From: Bdellovibrionales bacterium
GTDB lineage: Bacteria > Bdellovibrionota > UBA1018
NCBI GenBank assembly: GCA_016786465.1
Contig: JAEUWC010000006.1
Location: 1-64,000, forward strand
Direction: 5' to 3'
Length of the DNA: 64,000 nt
Shown: positions 27,730 to 34,959 of the stretch, one piece after another
Position numbering within the stretch: position 1 is the stretch's first letter
Layout of the letters: each line of letters starts with the position of its first letter
Translations under genes and position numbers: made by a program
Notes under the pieces: model-generated
What the model was told of the DNA's origin: nothing
The model's database searches: none
The model's input: the letters and a program-made list of their open reading frames with translations, nothing else

Positions 27730-28584
27730 ATGACCGAGCCAGTCAAACATCGGATGAGAATATTTGACGCGTTGCGTCTTTTTGTGATACCCGTGGGTCT
27801 GATGGTGATGGCAAAATCCTTAGTCATTTCAACGTGGATTCTTTTGGAAAGCCTTTCGGGCGCTTACGCGCAAGCTCCGGCTCAACCTGCCGGTCCCTCG
27901 CTTCCGACCCCTGCCCCAATGACTTGTACGGAATACGAAAAAACAGTTTCAGACGCTGACTCGTGGGTTCTGTGCAACGTCATCGATACTCGTGTGACTT
28001 CTCGATTCAGTCCGATTGCTGACATTTACATCACACCCGAAGTCGACGGCGAACGCTATGCTGCTGCCTGGATGGGCGCAACGGGCGACCATCCTAGGGT
28101 CACTGAAGTCAGCACCATTCTGGCTCCTGAGAAACTGGATCGTTTTTTCGTTTCAAAAAGATCCTTGGAATTCTTTTTCAAAAGAAAATCCGGCCGCGTC
28201 TATCGCTTTGACCGCTTTTCAGTCAGCGCAGAAGAAGGTCGCAGCGCCTTCGATCCTTTTGCGTATTATTCAAATGCTTCAGCGGAAGACGAAATCGAAG
28301 CGCACCTTCCAAAGACTCGCCTTTTTGGGGGCTTCAAATATCGCAACCCATCCAAGTTCATCGAAGTTCAATGCCGTCAGCAGCCGCCGGCCCACTTTGA
28401 AGACATGATGGCCGTGCTGTACCCGCGCTGCACCAGCGGAATGATCGATTCGGCGCGCGCGCGCGAATGCCAAGCCCACCAGCTTTGGAAAAAATTCACA
28501 GCCTTGAAGCAGATTTCAGACATCCCACAAAAGCGCCTTCAGAAATCGACCATCGCCGGAAAGCGCGTCTGCACTTTGCTTTAA
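27730..28584 (+). CDS. Exported hypothetical protein
   Basis: The protein has about 284 residues from the ATG at 27730; a GTG at 27709 is also in frame. A hydrophobic segment near the N-terminus (LFVIPVGLMVMAKSLVISTW) ends in GAYAQA, a plausible signal peptidase site. The body holds four to five Cys (MTCTEYE, WVLCNV, EVQCRQ, YPRCTS, RVCTLL) and is otherwise unrecognised. It is divergent from copy B with only about 20 bp between them. Confidence 0.65.
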   Translation: MTEPVKHRMRIFDALRLFVIPVGLMVMAKSLVISTWILLESLSGAYAQAPAQPAGPSLPTPAPMTCTEYEKTVSDADSWVLCNVIDTRVTSRFSPIADIYITPEVDGERYAAAWMGATGDHPRVTEVSTILAPEKLDRFFVSKRSLEFFFKRKSGRVYRFDRFSVSAEEGRSAFDPFAYYSNASAEDEIEAHLPKTRLFGGFKYRNPSKFIEVQCRQQPPAHFEDMMAVLYPRCTSGMIDSARARECQAHQLWKKFTALKQISDIPQKRLQKSTIAGKRVCTLL

Positions 28585-28601
28585 AAGGTGCCAGGCACCT
28601 T
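28585..28601. terminator. Perfect palindrome between converging genes, likely bidirectional terminator
   Basis: AAGGTGCC-A-GGCACCTT sits exactly between the two stops (28584 and 28600), flanked by AAAA on the left and TAAA on the right. A GGTGCCTGAC start of similar sequence appears alone after the gene ending at 10071. It may belong to a dispersed palindromic repeat family. Confidence 0.6.
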
Positions 28602-29088
28602 AAAGTGCCTGAACCTGTGAAATGATCACGTAAGCACGATAAGGATCGGCTTTCGCCTTTTTGATGAAAGCGACCGCATCCTTTTGCAAAAGCTTTCCGT
28701 CAGACATCTTTTGGCAAACCAAAGATTCCAAAGGATCCGTGTTTTTATAAATCGATTCGTGCTGTGGCCAAAGATTCGAAGCGTCGTTACTTCCGCCTGC
28801 ACAAAGCGGAATGTAATGATCGATTTTGAATTCACGGCGATCGCGGTTGTTCACCTGAAAACCCAGCTGACTGTCATAGGCAGACATCACGTTGGCCTTG
28901 GTTGCCGAACTGACATTCCTTGAACAGTACCTGATTTTTTCTGGATAACGGATTTCGCTTCCCGACTTGCACAAAGCACCCGGAGTTAACCGAGAATCCG
29001 GGGTATCCGGATAATCATTTGCAGCGAAGGTGACGGAAGAAGAAAGCAAGAGGGCAGACAGGGACCAAAAAACTCGAACAGTTTTCAA
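28600..29088 (-). CDS. Secreted HNH-endonuclease-like protein
   Basis: The 162-residue protein has a signal peptide (LSALLLSSSVTFA). The mature part has an HNH-type core: DH at 90-91 in FKIDHYIPLCAGG, Asn in SNDASNLWPQ, and His at 110. Four Cys suggest disulfides, as expected for an exported enzyme. The likely role is degradation of DNA outside the cytoplasm, for example prey DNA or extracellular DNA; this is inference. It converges on the exported protein at 27730-28584. Confidence 0.75.
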   Translation of the reverse strand: MKTVRVFWSLSALLLSSSVTFAANDYPDTPDSRLTPGALCKSGSEIRYPEKIRYCSRNVSSATKANVMSAYDSQLGFQVNNRDRREFKIDHYIPLCAGGSNDASNLWPQHESIYKNTDPLESLVCQKMSDGKLLQKDAVAFIKKAKADPYRAYVIISQVQAL

Positions 29089-29238
29089 TCAAACCTCCAA
29101 ATAGTCGGGCATTACGGTGCCCGGTAGAAACGCCAAACCTAAAATCTTTGGCTTATACTTGGTTGCTAACTGTCCTTAGCTATGAAGGTTTTCGTCGTAA
29201 ACAGCAAGGAAGGAACTGCGTGATTCGAAAAATGCGCG

Positions 29239-30363
29239 ATGCATCAAAATTCGAAGAATGCTAGTTTCCCTCAAATGGGCTCTATTTTCCGCGTTCTTTT
29301 CATTTTTTCCGCCTTTTTACCGTCCGAATTCGCAAAAGCCGCCACTTATGAACGGATTGCAACTGGACTGGACAACCCATGGGGAATGGCCTTTCTTCCG
29401 GACGGCCGTGCATTGATCACCGAAAAAGAAGGACAGATTCGAATTCTGAAAGATGGAAAAATTCTTCCACAGAAAGTCGAAAACATTCCTGCCGTTTACA
29501 CCACCGGACAGGGTGGTCTTCTGGACGTTCAAGTTCATCCCAAAAATGGCTTCATTTATTTCACTTACGCGAAACCGGATTCGGCGGGCGGCGGAACGGT
29601 TCTGGCGCGGGCGAAACTGGATTCAAGCAACCGCCTTTTCGATCTGCAGGAAATCTTCAAGGCGGTCCCGACGGCAAAGACTGGCGTTCATTTCGGCAGC
29701 CGAATCGCCTTTGACGAAAACGGTTACGTTTACGTCAGCACCGGTGAACGCGGCACAAAACCGAACGCTCAGGATCTTTCGAATCACCTGGGAAAAATCA
29801 TTCGGTTGCATGACGACGGCAAGATTCCTTCAGACAATCCCTTTGTGAAAACGCCTTTAGCGAAGCCGGAAATTTGGTCGTACGGCCACCGAAATGTTCA
29901 GGGACTTTTTTACGATCGATCCAAAAAAACGTTGTACGCGCACGAACACGGCCCACGCGGCGGCGATGAATTGAACAAAATTGAAAAAGGAAAGAACTAC
30001 GGCTGGCCCGTGATTACCTATGGCATCGATTACGATGGCAGCAAGATTTCGGATTTAACGGCAAAAGAAGGAATGGAACAACCGATTCACCAGTGGACGC
30101 CTTCGATTGCTCCTTGTGGACTGACCCGCGTGGGCACGACCGGAAAAACGATTTACCCTGCGTGGCGGGGAAACTTTCTGGTCGGAGCATTGTCGCACCG
30201 ACTGATTTCACGAATCGAAGTCGACGCAGCGGGGAAATTTGTCCGGGAAGAAAAGCTTTTTGAAGGCATCGGACGGGTTCGCTTCGTCACCGAAGCCCCA
30301 GATGGGTCGATTTATTTTGGAACTGAATCGCCAGGCGCGATCTATCGCATTCAAAAGCCCTGA
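29239..30363 (+). CDS. PQQ-dependent aldose (glucose/sorbosone-type) dehydrogenase
   Basis: The protein has 374 residues with a signal region (IFRVLFIFSAFLPSEFAKA), so periplasmic. The six-bladed propeller signatures of soluble aldose sugar dehydrogenases (YliI/GSDH family) are present: GLDNPWGMAFLPDG, GGLLDVQVHP, VHFGSRIAFDENG (PQQ-binding His and Arg), SYGHRNVQGL, HEHGPRGGDELN and KNYGWP. Such enzymes oxidise the C1 of sugars using PQQ. No PQQ biosynthesis genes are in the window. Two ATG starts (29239, 29275) are possible. Confidence 0.9.
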   Translation: MHQNSKNASFPQMGSIFRVLFIFSAFLPSEFAKAATYERIATGLDNPWGMAFLPDGRALITEKEGQIRILKDGKILPQKVENIPAVYTTGQGGLLDVQVHPKNGFIYFTYAKPDSAGGGTVLARAKLDSSNRLFDLQEIFKAVPTAKTGVHFGSRIAFDENGYVYVSTGERGTKPNAQDLSNHLGKIIRLHDDGKIPSDNPFVKTPLAKPEIWSYGHRNVQGLFYDRSKKTLYAHEHGPRGGDELNKIEKGKNYGWPVITYGIDYDGSKISDLTAKEGMEQPIHQWTPSIAPCGLTRVGTTGKTIYPAWRGNFLVGALSHRLISRIEVDAAGKFVREEKLFEGIGRVRFVTEAPDGSIYFGTESPGAIYRIQKP

Positions 30364-30415
30364 CGCTTCGCCATAATACTTGCGTGCTTTGGGTTTTCAG
30401 TCCTAGCATCGGGGC

Positions 30416-31198
30416 ATGCAAATATCTGGAATCGTCCTAGCCGTACTTCTGGGATCAAAATCGCTACTGGCTGCTTCAACGCCCACCACGATCGTTGAAC
30501 CCCTTTTGGAAGGCCATTGGCTGCAGAACGACTATTCATGTTCCTATTCGGATAACTGCAACCAGATTTCCTTTTCGGGCGACCAGATCTTTCGTCGGAC
30601 TCAATTGGGAAAAGAAATTCTGGAAGAAAAGTCGCGCCCCTTCCGCGTGAATGCTTTGTCACAAATTGAAGTTCTGGACGACCAAACGGGCGCCGTTCTG
30701 GAAACCCTGGATTACGCGGTCATTCTTTCGAAAATGAAGATCTGCAAATCACCCAGAAACTGCGTTGAATATAAGCGTATCAGCGCCCCGTTCGAAGTGA
30801 CTGAAGTCAAACTGAAGCGAATCATTTCCTTTCCAAGCGTTACGTTGATCTATGATGACCAGTATGGAAATGAAAGCAAAGACAAGCACCTTTTGGCGCC
30901 GTGGAAGGTCTACACCCGTGAAGTGAAGAAAGGTAAGTTCGGCAAGAAAACTCATTATTCTTGGAACTTCCCTGGGAAGAAGTATCGGCTCGAAGTTGAA
31001 CTGACCAGTTACTACACCAACGGAAATGGAACCAAAGGCAGGAACAGGTTCGACTACTCGTTTCTGGCGGACTTCAAGGTTCTGGACAGCAAATCCAAGC
31101 AGGTTCTGACATCAAGCCGGGAAATTGGCTCACAAGTGGGGGTTTACTGGAGAAATCCAGCAACTGACGAAGGCCTTTATGTTTCGATCGATCCGTAA
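30416..31198 (+). CDS. Secreted protein, three-member paralogous family (copy C)
   Basis: The protein has 260 residues with a signal peptide (ISGIVLAVLLGSKSLLAAS). It shares GHWLQNDYS, LGKEILEEK, KMKICKSPRNCVEYK (two Cys in the same place), GKFGKKTHYSW, ELTSYY and the FDYSFLADFKV block with copies A and B, 3-4 kb away on the other strand. It is the most diverged copy. The stop lies 9 bp from that of map, which converges on it. Confidence 0.75.
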   Translation: MQISGIVLAVLLGSKSLLAASTPTTIVEPLLEGHWLQNDYSCSYSDNCNQISFSGDQIFRRTQLGKEILEEKSRPFRVNALSQIEVLDDQTGAVLETLDYAVILSKMKICKSPRNCVEYKRISAPFEVTEVKLKRIISFPSVTLIYDDQYGNESKDKHLLAPWKVYTREVKKGKFGKKTHYSWNFPGKKYRLEVELTSYYTNGNGTKGRNRFDYSFLADFKVLDSKSKQVLTSSREIGSQVGVYWRNPATDEGLYVSIDP

Positions 31199-31207
31199 TT
31201 TCGCGGA

Positions 31208-31963
31208 CTAGATCTGCGTCAGGATTTGCGGCTTTCCGTCCGTGATCAAGATCGTGTGTTCGTACTGGGCTGACCACTTGCCGTCGCTGGTGACGAATTC
31301 CGTAATTTCAGACCCAGGAATTTCAAGTTCGCGAATCGGTGCGCCGGTTTCATTCACCATCGGTTCAACTGTGATGGTCCCGAACTTGACTAGCTTTGGA
31401 CCTTTTCCCTTTTTTCCGAACGAAGGAACGAAAGGATCTTCGTGAAAGATGCGTCCGATTCCGTGTCCGCCGATTTCTCGGACGGCAAAGAACCCTTTCC
31501 GAGTGACGTACTTATCCACCGCGAAGCCGATATCGCCCGTGCAATTTCCCGCGATGGCCGCTTCGATTCCGGCTTCACGTGCTCCGTAAGCACATTCCAT
31601 CAAGGCCTTCGCGCGTTCTGAAATTTCTCCGACAGGAAACATCGATGAAGTGTCGCCGTGAAATCCGTTCTTGATCACCGTGATGTCGATGTTGATGATG
31701 TCGCCCGCTTTTAAAATTCTTTTTCCAGGAACCCCGTGACAGATCACTTCGTTGATCGATGTGCAAATCGCTTTCGGGTAGCCGTGATAGCCAATGCACG
31801 CGGAAATCGCGTCTTTGGACAGAATGAAATCATTTGCGATCTTGTCCAATTCGTCGGTGGTGATGCCCGCCTTCACAAACTTGCCCGTGTACGCCAGCGC
31901 TTCAGCGGCCAGGCGTCCTGCTTCTTCCATTTTTCGGATGTCGTTTGCAGTCTTTGGGGTCAT
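31208..31963 (-). CDS. map: Methionine aminopeptidase, type I
   Basis: The 251-residue cytoplasmic enzyme removes the initiator Met from new proteins. All metal ligands can be read: HG in VICHGVPG, Asp in INIDIT, Asp in GFHGDTS, His in GGHGIG, Glu in TVEPMV, and Glu in QYEHTI. The size fits the family. It is divergent from lexA, and TGCGTTAA/TGCGTAA boxes begin just before its ATG, so its promoter may lie inside the lexA operator region. Confidence 0.95.
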   Translation of the reverse strand: MTPKTANDIRKMEEAGRLAAEALAYTGKFVKAGITTDELDKIANDFILSKDAISACIGYHGYPKAICTSINEVICHGVPGKRILKAGDIINIDITVIKNGFHGDTSSMFPVGEISERAKALMECAYGAREAGIEAAIAGNCTGDIGFAVDKYVTRKGFFAVREIGGHGIGRIFHEDPFVPSFGKKGKGPKLVKFGTITVEPMVNETGAPIRELEIPGSEITEFVTSDGKWSAQYEHTILITDGKPQILTQI

Positions 31964-32086
31964 GCGTTAAATGCGTAACATATTTTCGCGAAAATCGGTG
32001 TTTCGAAGTTTTTTATAAGTAATTCAAAGACTTAGTCGTGCGTAACTTTTGCGTATATTTTGCGTTGACCTACGCATAACTTACGC
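31963..32086. promoter_or_regulatory. Array of TGCGTA half-sites between map and lexA (candidate LexA operators)
   Basis: TGCGT(T/A)A boxes occur at 31963, 31972, 32039, 32050 and 32061, and inverted copies (TACGCA, TTACGC) at 32071 and 32081. The last five are spaced 10-11 bp, one helical turn. The most proximal ones overlap the -35 and spacer of the lexA promoter. They do not match the TTACN3GTAA box reported for Bdellovibrio LexA. LexA binding is inferred from position. Confidence 0.55.
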
Positions 32087-32092
32087 TTATTC
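32065..32092 (+). promoter_or_regulatory. lexA promoter
   Basis: A -35 box TTGACC and a -10 box TTATTC are separated by 16 bp. Predicted transcription would start at or within a few bases of the ATG at 32100, and no ribosome site is visible, so the mRNA may be leaderless. Confidence 0.5.
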
Positions 32093-32099
32093 TTGTTTT

Positions 32100-32780
32100 A
32101 TGACTCCGAAACAAAAAGAAATGCTCGAATTCATGATCCGGTTCAGTGAAGAAAATGGCTACGCACCTTCACAGGCCGAAATCGCGAAACACTTCGGATT
32201 CAAAAGTTTAGGGACTGTCCAAAACTACCTTGTCCGTCTCGAACGCCAAGGTCTTCTGAAGAAAGAATTGAATGCCCGCCGAGGATCCCAGGTTCTCTCC
32301 ACAGCCCTGCCCTCCAATGGTTTTGATTCAGAAGACGGGTTCAATACTCGGTTCGGGGATTCCCAGCCTCCCCGGCAGGAAAGTTCGCGGGCAGTCCCAC
32401 TCCCTCTTCTAGGCCGTGTGGCCGCAGGCCGTCCTATCGAAGCTGTTCTGAACGCCGAATCGCTCGACGTTCCTGAATCCATGCTTCGGGGTGGCGACAA
32501 TTTTGTCCTTCATGTGAAGGGTGACTCGATGATCGGTGATGGAATCCTTGATGGGGATTACGTCATCGTGAAGCGCCAAACCCAAGCACAAGAAGGCCAA
32601 ACGGTGGTGGCGCTGATCAACAACGAAGCCACTCTCAAGCGCTACCGTCGTAAGGGTTCGCAGATCGAACTCCATTCATCGAATCCGGCCTATCCACCCA
32701 TCGTGGTTCAGCCGAATTCTCAAGAAGGTTCAACATTTAAGATTGAAGGGGTTTTAGTCGGCCTGATCCGGAAGTGCTGA
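32100..32780 (+). CDS. lexA: LexA repressor (SOS regulator), S24 autoprotease
   Basis: The protein has 226 residues from the ATG at 32100; a longer in-frame start at 32049 would read through the operator array and is rejected. The N-terminal winged helix (AEIAKHFGFKSLGTVQNYL) is followed by the self-cleavage site Ala109-Gly110 (GRVAAGRP) and the catalytic dyad Ser143 (KGDSMIGDG) and Lys180 (NEATLKRY). RecA-stimulated cleavage should derepress its targets. It heads the order lexA-imuA-imuB-dnaE2, so it likely controls this mutagenesis cassette and itself. Confidence 0.95.
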   Translation: MTPKQKEMLEFMIRFSEENGYAPSQAEIAKHFGFKSLGTVQNYLVRLERQGLLKKELNARRGSQVLSTALPSNGFDSEDGFNTRFGDSQPPRQESSRAVPLPLLGRVAAGRPIEAVLNAESLDVPESMLRGGDNFVLHVKGDSMIGDGILDGDYVIVKRQTQAQEGQTVVALINNEATLKRYRRKGSQIELHSSNPAYPPIVVQPNSQEGSTFKIEGVLVGLIRKC

Positions 32781-32856
32781 TCACCGAGTAAACCGAAAAA
32801 TGAAGTCCAGTTTGGCGCGCTCGAAAACGGGCTCGCTTTGAACTCGCACGCAAATC

Positions 32857-32887
32857 GGACGAGCAGAAATGCGCTCGTCCCGATTTT
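32857..32887 (+). terminator. Hairpin between lexA and imuA (terminator or attenuator)
   Basis: A perfect 8-bp stem (GGACGAGC / GCTCGTCC) with an 8-base loop is followed by CGATTTT. It lies in the imuA leader. The reverse complement is nearly identical to a hairpin inside the 3' end of imuA. Confidence 0.55.
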
Positions 32888-32903
32888 AAGGGGGGATGTG
32901 TTT

Positions 32904-33557
32904 GTGCAGAATGCTGAAACGGTTGTTTTCAAGAAGCCTAGTTTGACGGATCTGACCCGGATTCAAGGGGTTGCGCTTGCGAATACGCTTCGCAAGGAAT
33001 CCCTTCCTTTCAGCCGGATCGACGGCGGTCTGGAAAAAGGCAAGATCACCGAATGGATCGGGCCCTTGGGTTGCGGCAAATCGGAATTGGTTCTTCAGTT
33101 CTTGAACGAAAACCCCGAAACCCGCTGCGCTTGGATTGAAGAAAAGTTCACAGCCCTTCCTTCCAGCTTTTCGAAACAAGGCACCGACCTGAACCGGTTT
33201 CTTTTCATCGAAACGGGGCCCGAAACCCCCAACAACCTAGGGTGGGCGGCAGCACAGGTCCTTCGTTCCGGAATTTTTCAAGTCATCGTCCTTCATTCCA
33301 ACCGGGTTTCGTCGATCGACCTTCGACGCATTCAGCTTCTGGCTGAAAAGGCTCAGGCCTGCGTCTTGGTTCTTCGCGAAGCCCCTGTCGCACAGTCACG
33401 GGCACAAGACTGGATGATCCAGCAAAGCTGGAAAGTCAGCCGCCTTTTTTCGATTCCACAACTGTATCGACATCACACAGGGGCGAGCGCATTTCGGCTC
33501 GCCCGGGACAAAGCTTCAAGCGCGTCTCGGTTTGCCCGGGACGCAGGGAGGGCTTAG
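32904..33557 (+). CDS. imuA: ImuA, RecA-fold accessory protein of the mutagenesis cassette
   Basis: The protein has about 217 residues from a GTG at 32904, preceded by AAGGGGGG at 8-base spacing. A TTG at 32838 is also in frame but would run through the hairpin. The P-loop-like GPLGCGKSELVLQFL and the LRSGIFQVIVLHSN strand fit the ImuA/SulA-type RecA-like family. ImuA works with ImuB and DnaE2 in error-prone translesion synthesis after DNA damage. The C-terminus carries two 11-residue repeats (SAFRLARDKAS, SASRFARDAGR) made by a 33-bp tandem duplication. imuB starts 3 bp after the stop. Confidence 0.85.
   Translation: MQNAETVVFKKPSLTDLTRIQGVALANTLRKESLPFSRIDGGLEKGKITEWIGPLGCGKSELVLQFLNENPETRCAWIEEKFTALPSSFSKQGTDLNRFLFIETGPETPNNLGWAAAQVLRSGIFQVIVLHSNRVSSIDLRRIQLLAEKAQACVLVLREAPVAQSRAQDWMIQQSWKVSRLFSIPQLYRHHTGASAFRLARDKASSASRFARDAGRA
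33481..33552 (+). repeat. Palindrome plus 33-bp tandem duplication inside the 3' end of imuA
   Basis: GGGCGAGC-GCATTTCG-GCTCGCCC (33481-33504) is an 8-bp perfect stem, almost the reverse complement of the 32857 hairpin. From 33487 a 33-bp unit is repeated once, in frame, adding 11 residues. Confidence 0.7.
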
Positions 33558-33560
33558 CCG

Positions 33561-34921
33561 ATGAAACAGATCTATTGCATTTACCTGACAAAGAAGACTT
33601 CCCAAGAAGAACTGCTGAAGCTGGCTGAAGCCTGTTACCGCTTCACCCCCTTGGTTGCTGTTCGCGCAGAAGAAGCCATTTTCTTGGATATGACCGCAAG
33701 CCTTCATCTTTTTAAGCAAGCGACGCTGGCGCAAAGGCTTCTGATCACGGCTCGACGCTTTGGGCATTCTGTTCGGGTTTCGAACGCGGACGATCCCGGA
33801 ACGGCGTTAGCGTTAGCACGGATGGGATTTCGCGATCCTTCGCAACTTCCCCTGACCGCACTTTCGGATTACGCCAGCCCTTTTCTTCCTTTGCGCATGG
33901 CCGACGCGGTCTTGGGAAAGAAACTAGAAAAATTGATTCTGATTTTGACGGATCTAGGGGTTCTCAAAGTTTCAGATTTTCTAAAGATTCCCGCTTCCGC
34001 CCTGGCTTCGCGTTTTGGGAAAGAAGCTGTCGAAGTGTCCATGAAAATTCAGAAACACTTCTTCGACGCTTGGCCCGCGATTAGTTTCCTGAAAAGATCT
34101 GCGAAGAACTGGATCTTTTCGAAGCCGATACGATGGCACCCTGTTCGGATCTGGAACCTTTGCTTTTTGCCATTCGCGTTCCCTTGGATCGGATGATGGC
34201 ACGCCTGAAGGCGCGAAGCCTTCGCCTGTCTTCTTTTCAACTGACTTTTCAACTTCAGCGACTCTCGGAATTCCGAGCCGCTCGGGATCGAACCTGGTCT
34301 TTGACCCTTCCCGTTCCACAAGGTTCGACCCGGGCGCTTCTTTCGATTCTTCGAGATCGCCTGGAACTTGGCCTGCAAAAAGAACCTTTGGTCGCCCCTG
34401 TGGTTTCTATTCGCGCCGAGTGCCTAGAAACCGCGCCCGGAAACGGTGCCCAGTCGAACTTCTTCCACCGTCAGGTTGAAGAATCGGAAGCCTGGGATGG
34501 ACTGGTTGCACGACTGGTCGACCGTCTGGGCGCGGACCAGGTTTGGATGGCAGAAGAACACGACACACATCGCCCCGAGAATTCGTGGCGGAGGGTACTT
34601 CCGAATTGCTTGCCGAGGCCCGCCGAGGTTTCTGACCCCGCAAAAGCTGTAGGCCCCATGGGACATCCCCGTCGTCCCCTGCGCTTGCTTCCCGACCCCA
34701 AACCCCTTCATCGCGAAGGAAAGATTTTCAAATCAGAAAATCTGGGTCGGGAAGAAGCTTGGGAAATTCAACGGATCGATGGCCCCGAAAAAATCAGCGG
34801 GGATTGGTGGTCGGCTTCACCTTACAGCCGTCAGTATTTTCGCATCACGACTTCAGTGGGTTCTTTGCTTTGGGTTTTTCAAACGCAGTCGGGCTGGTTT
34901 CTGCAGGGGTATTTTGACTGA
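33561..34921 (+). pseudogene. imuB: imuB, interrupted by a -1 frameshift near 34088
   Basis: ImuB is a catalytically dead Y-family polymerase that links ImuA and DnaE2. The first frame (33561-34196) carries LAEACYRFTPLVAVR and the little-finger approach. Homology continues in another frame from about 34088: PEKICEELDLFEADT, then LEPLLFAIRVPLDRMMARL, to the end at 34921. One extra C in TTTCCTG would join both frames. This means a real 1-base deletion or a sequence error. The gene also begins at the middle of the usual protein: the N-terminal ~80 palm residues seen in other ImuB proteins are missing. A GGGAGG ribosome site supports the ATG at 33561. Joined length is about 453 residues. Confidence 0.8.
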
Positions 34922-34959
34922 TCCACGGTGGTTCAAAAGAAAGGAGCGTTGAGTGAAAA

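Noticed and set aside
29100-29235. Possible riboswitch upstream of the aldose dehydrogenase
   Set aside because: Two hairpins (CGGGCA-TTACGG-TGCCCG and GCCAAA...TTTGGC) are present, but the conserved core bases of the c-di-GMP, TPP or cobalamin classes were not found.
32049-32099. Longer LexA start at 32049
   Set aside because: It would translate the promoter and operator array; the LexA N-terminus begins naturally at MTPKQKEM.
34080-34100. Programmed -1 frameshift in imuB
   Set aside because: No slippery heptamer of the X-XXY-YYZ type lies at the junction (only a single AAAA run) and no strong downstream structure was noticed; a lost base is simpler.
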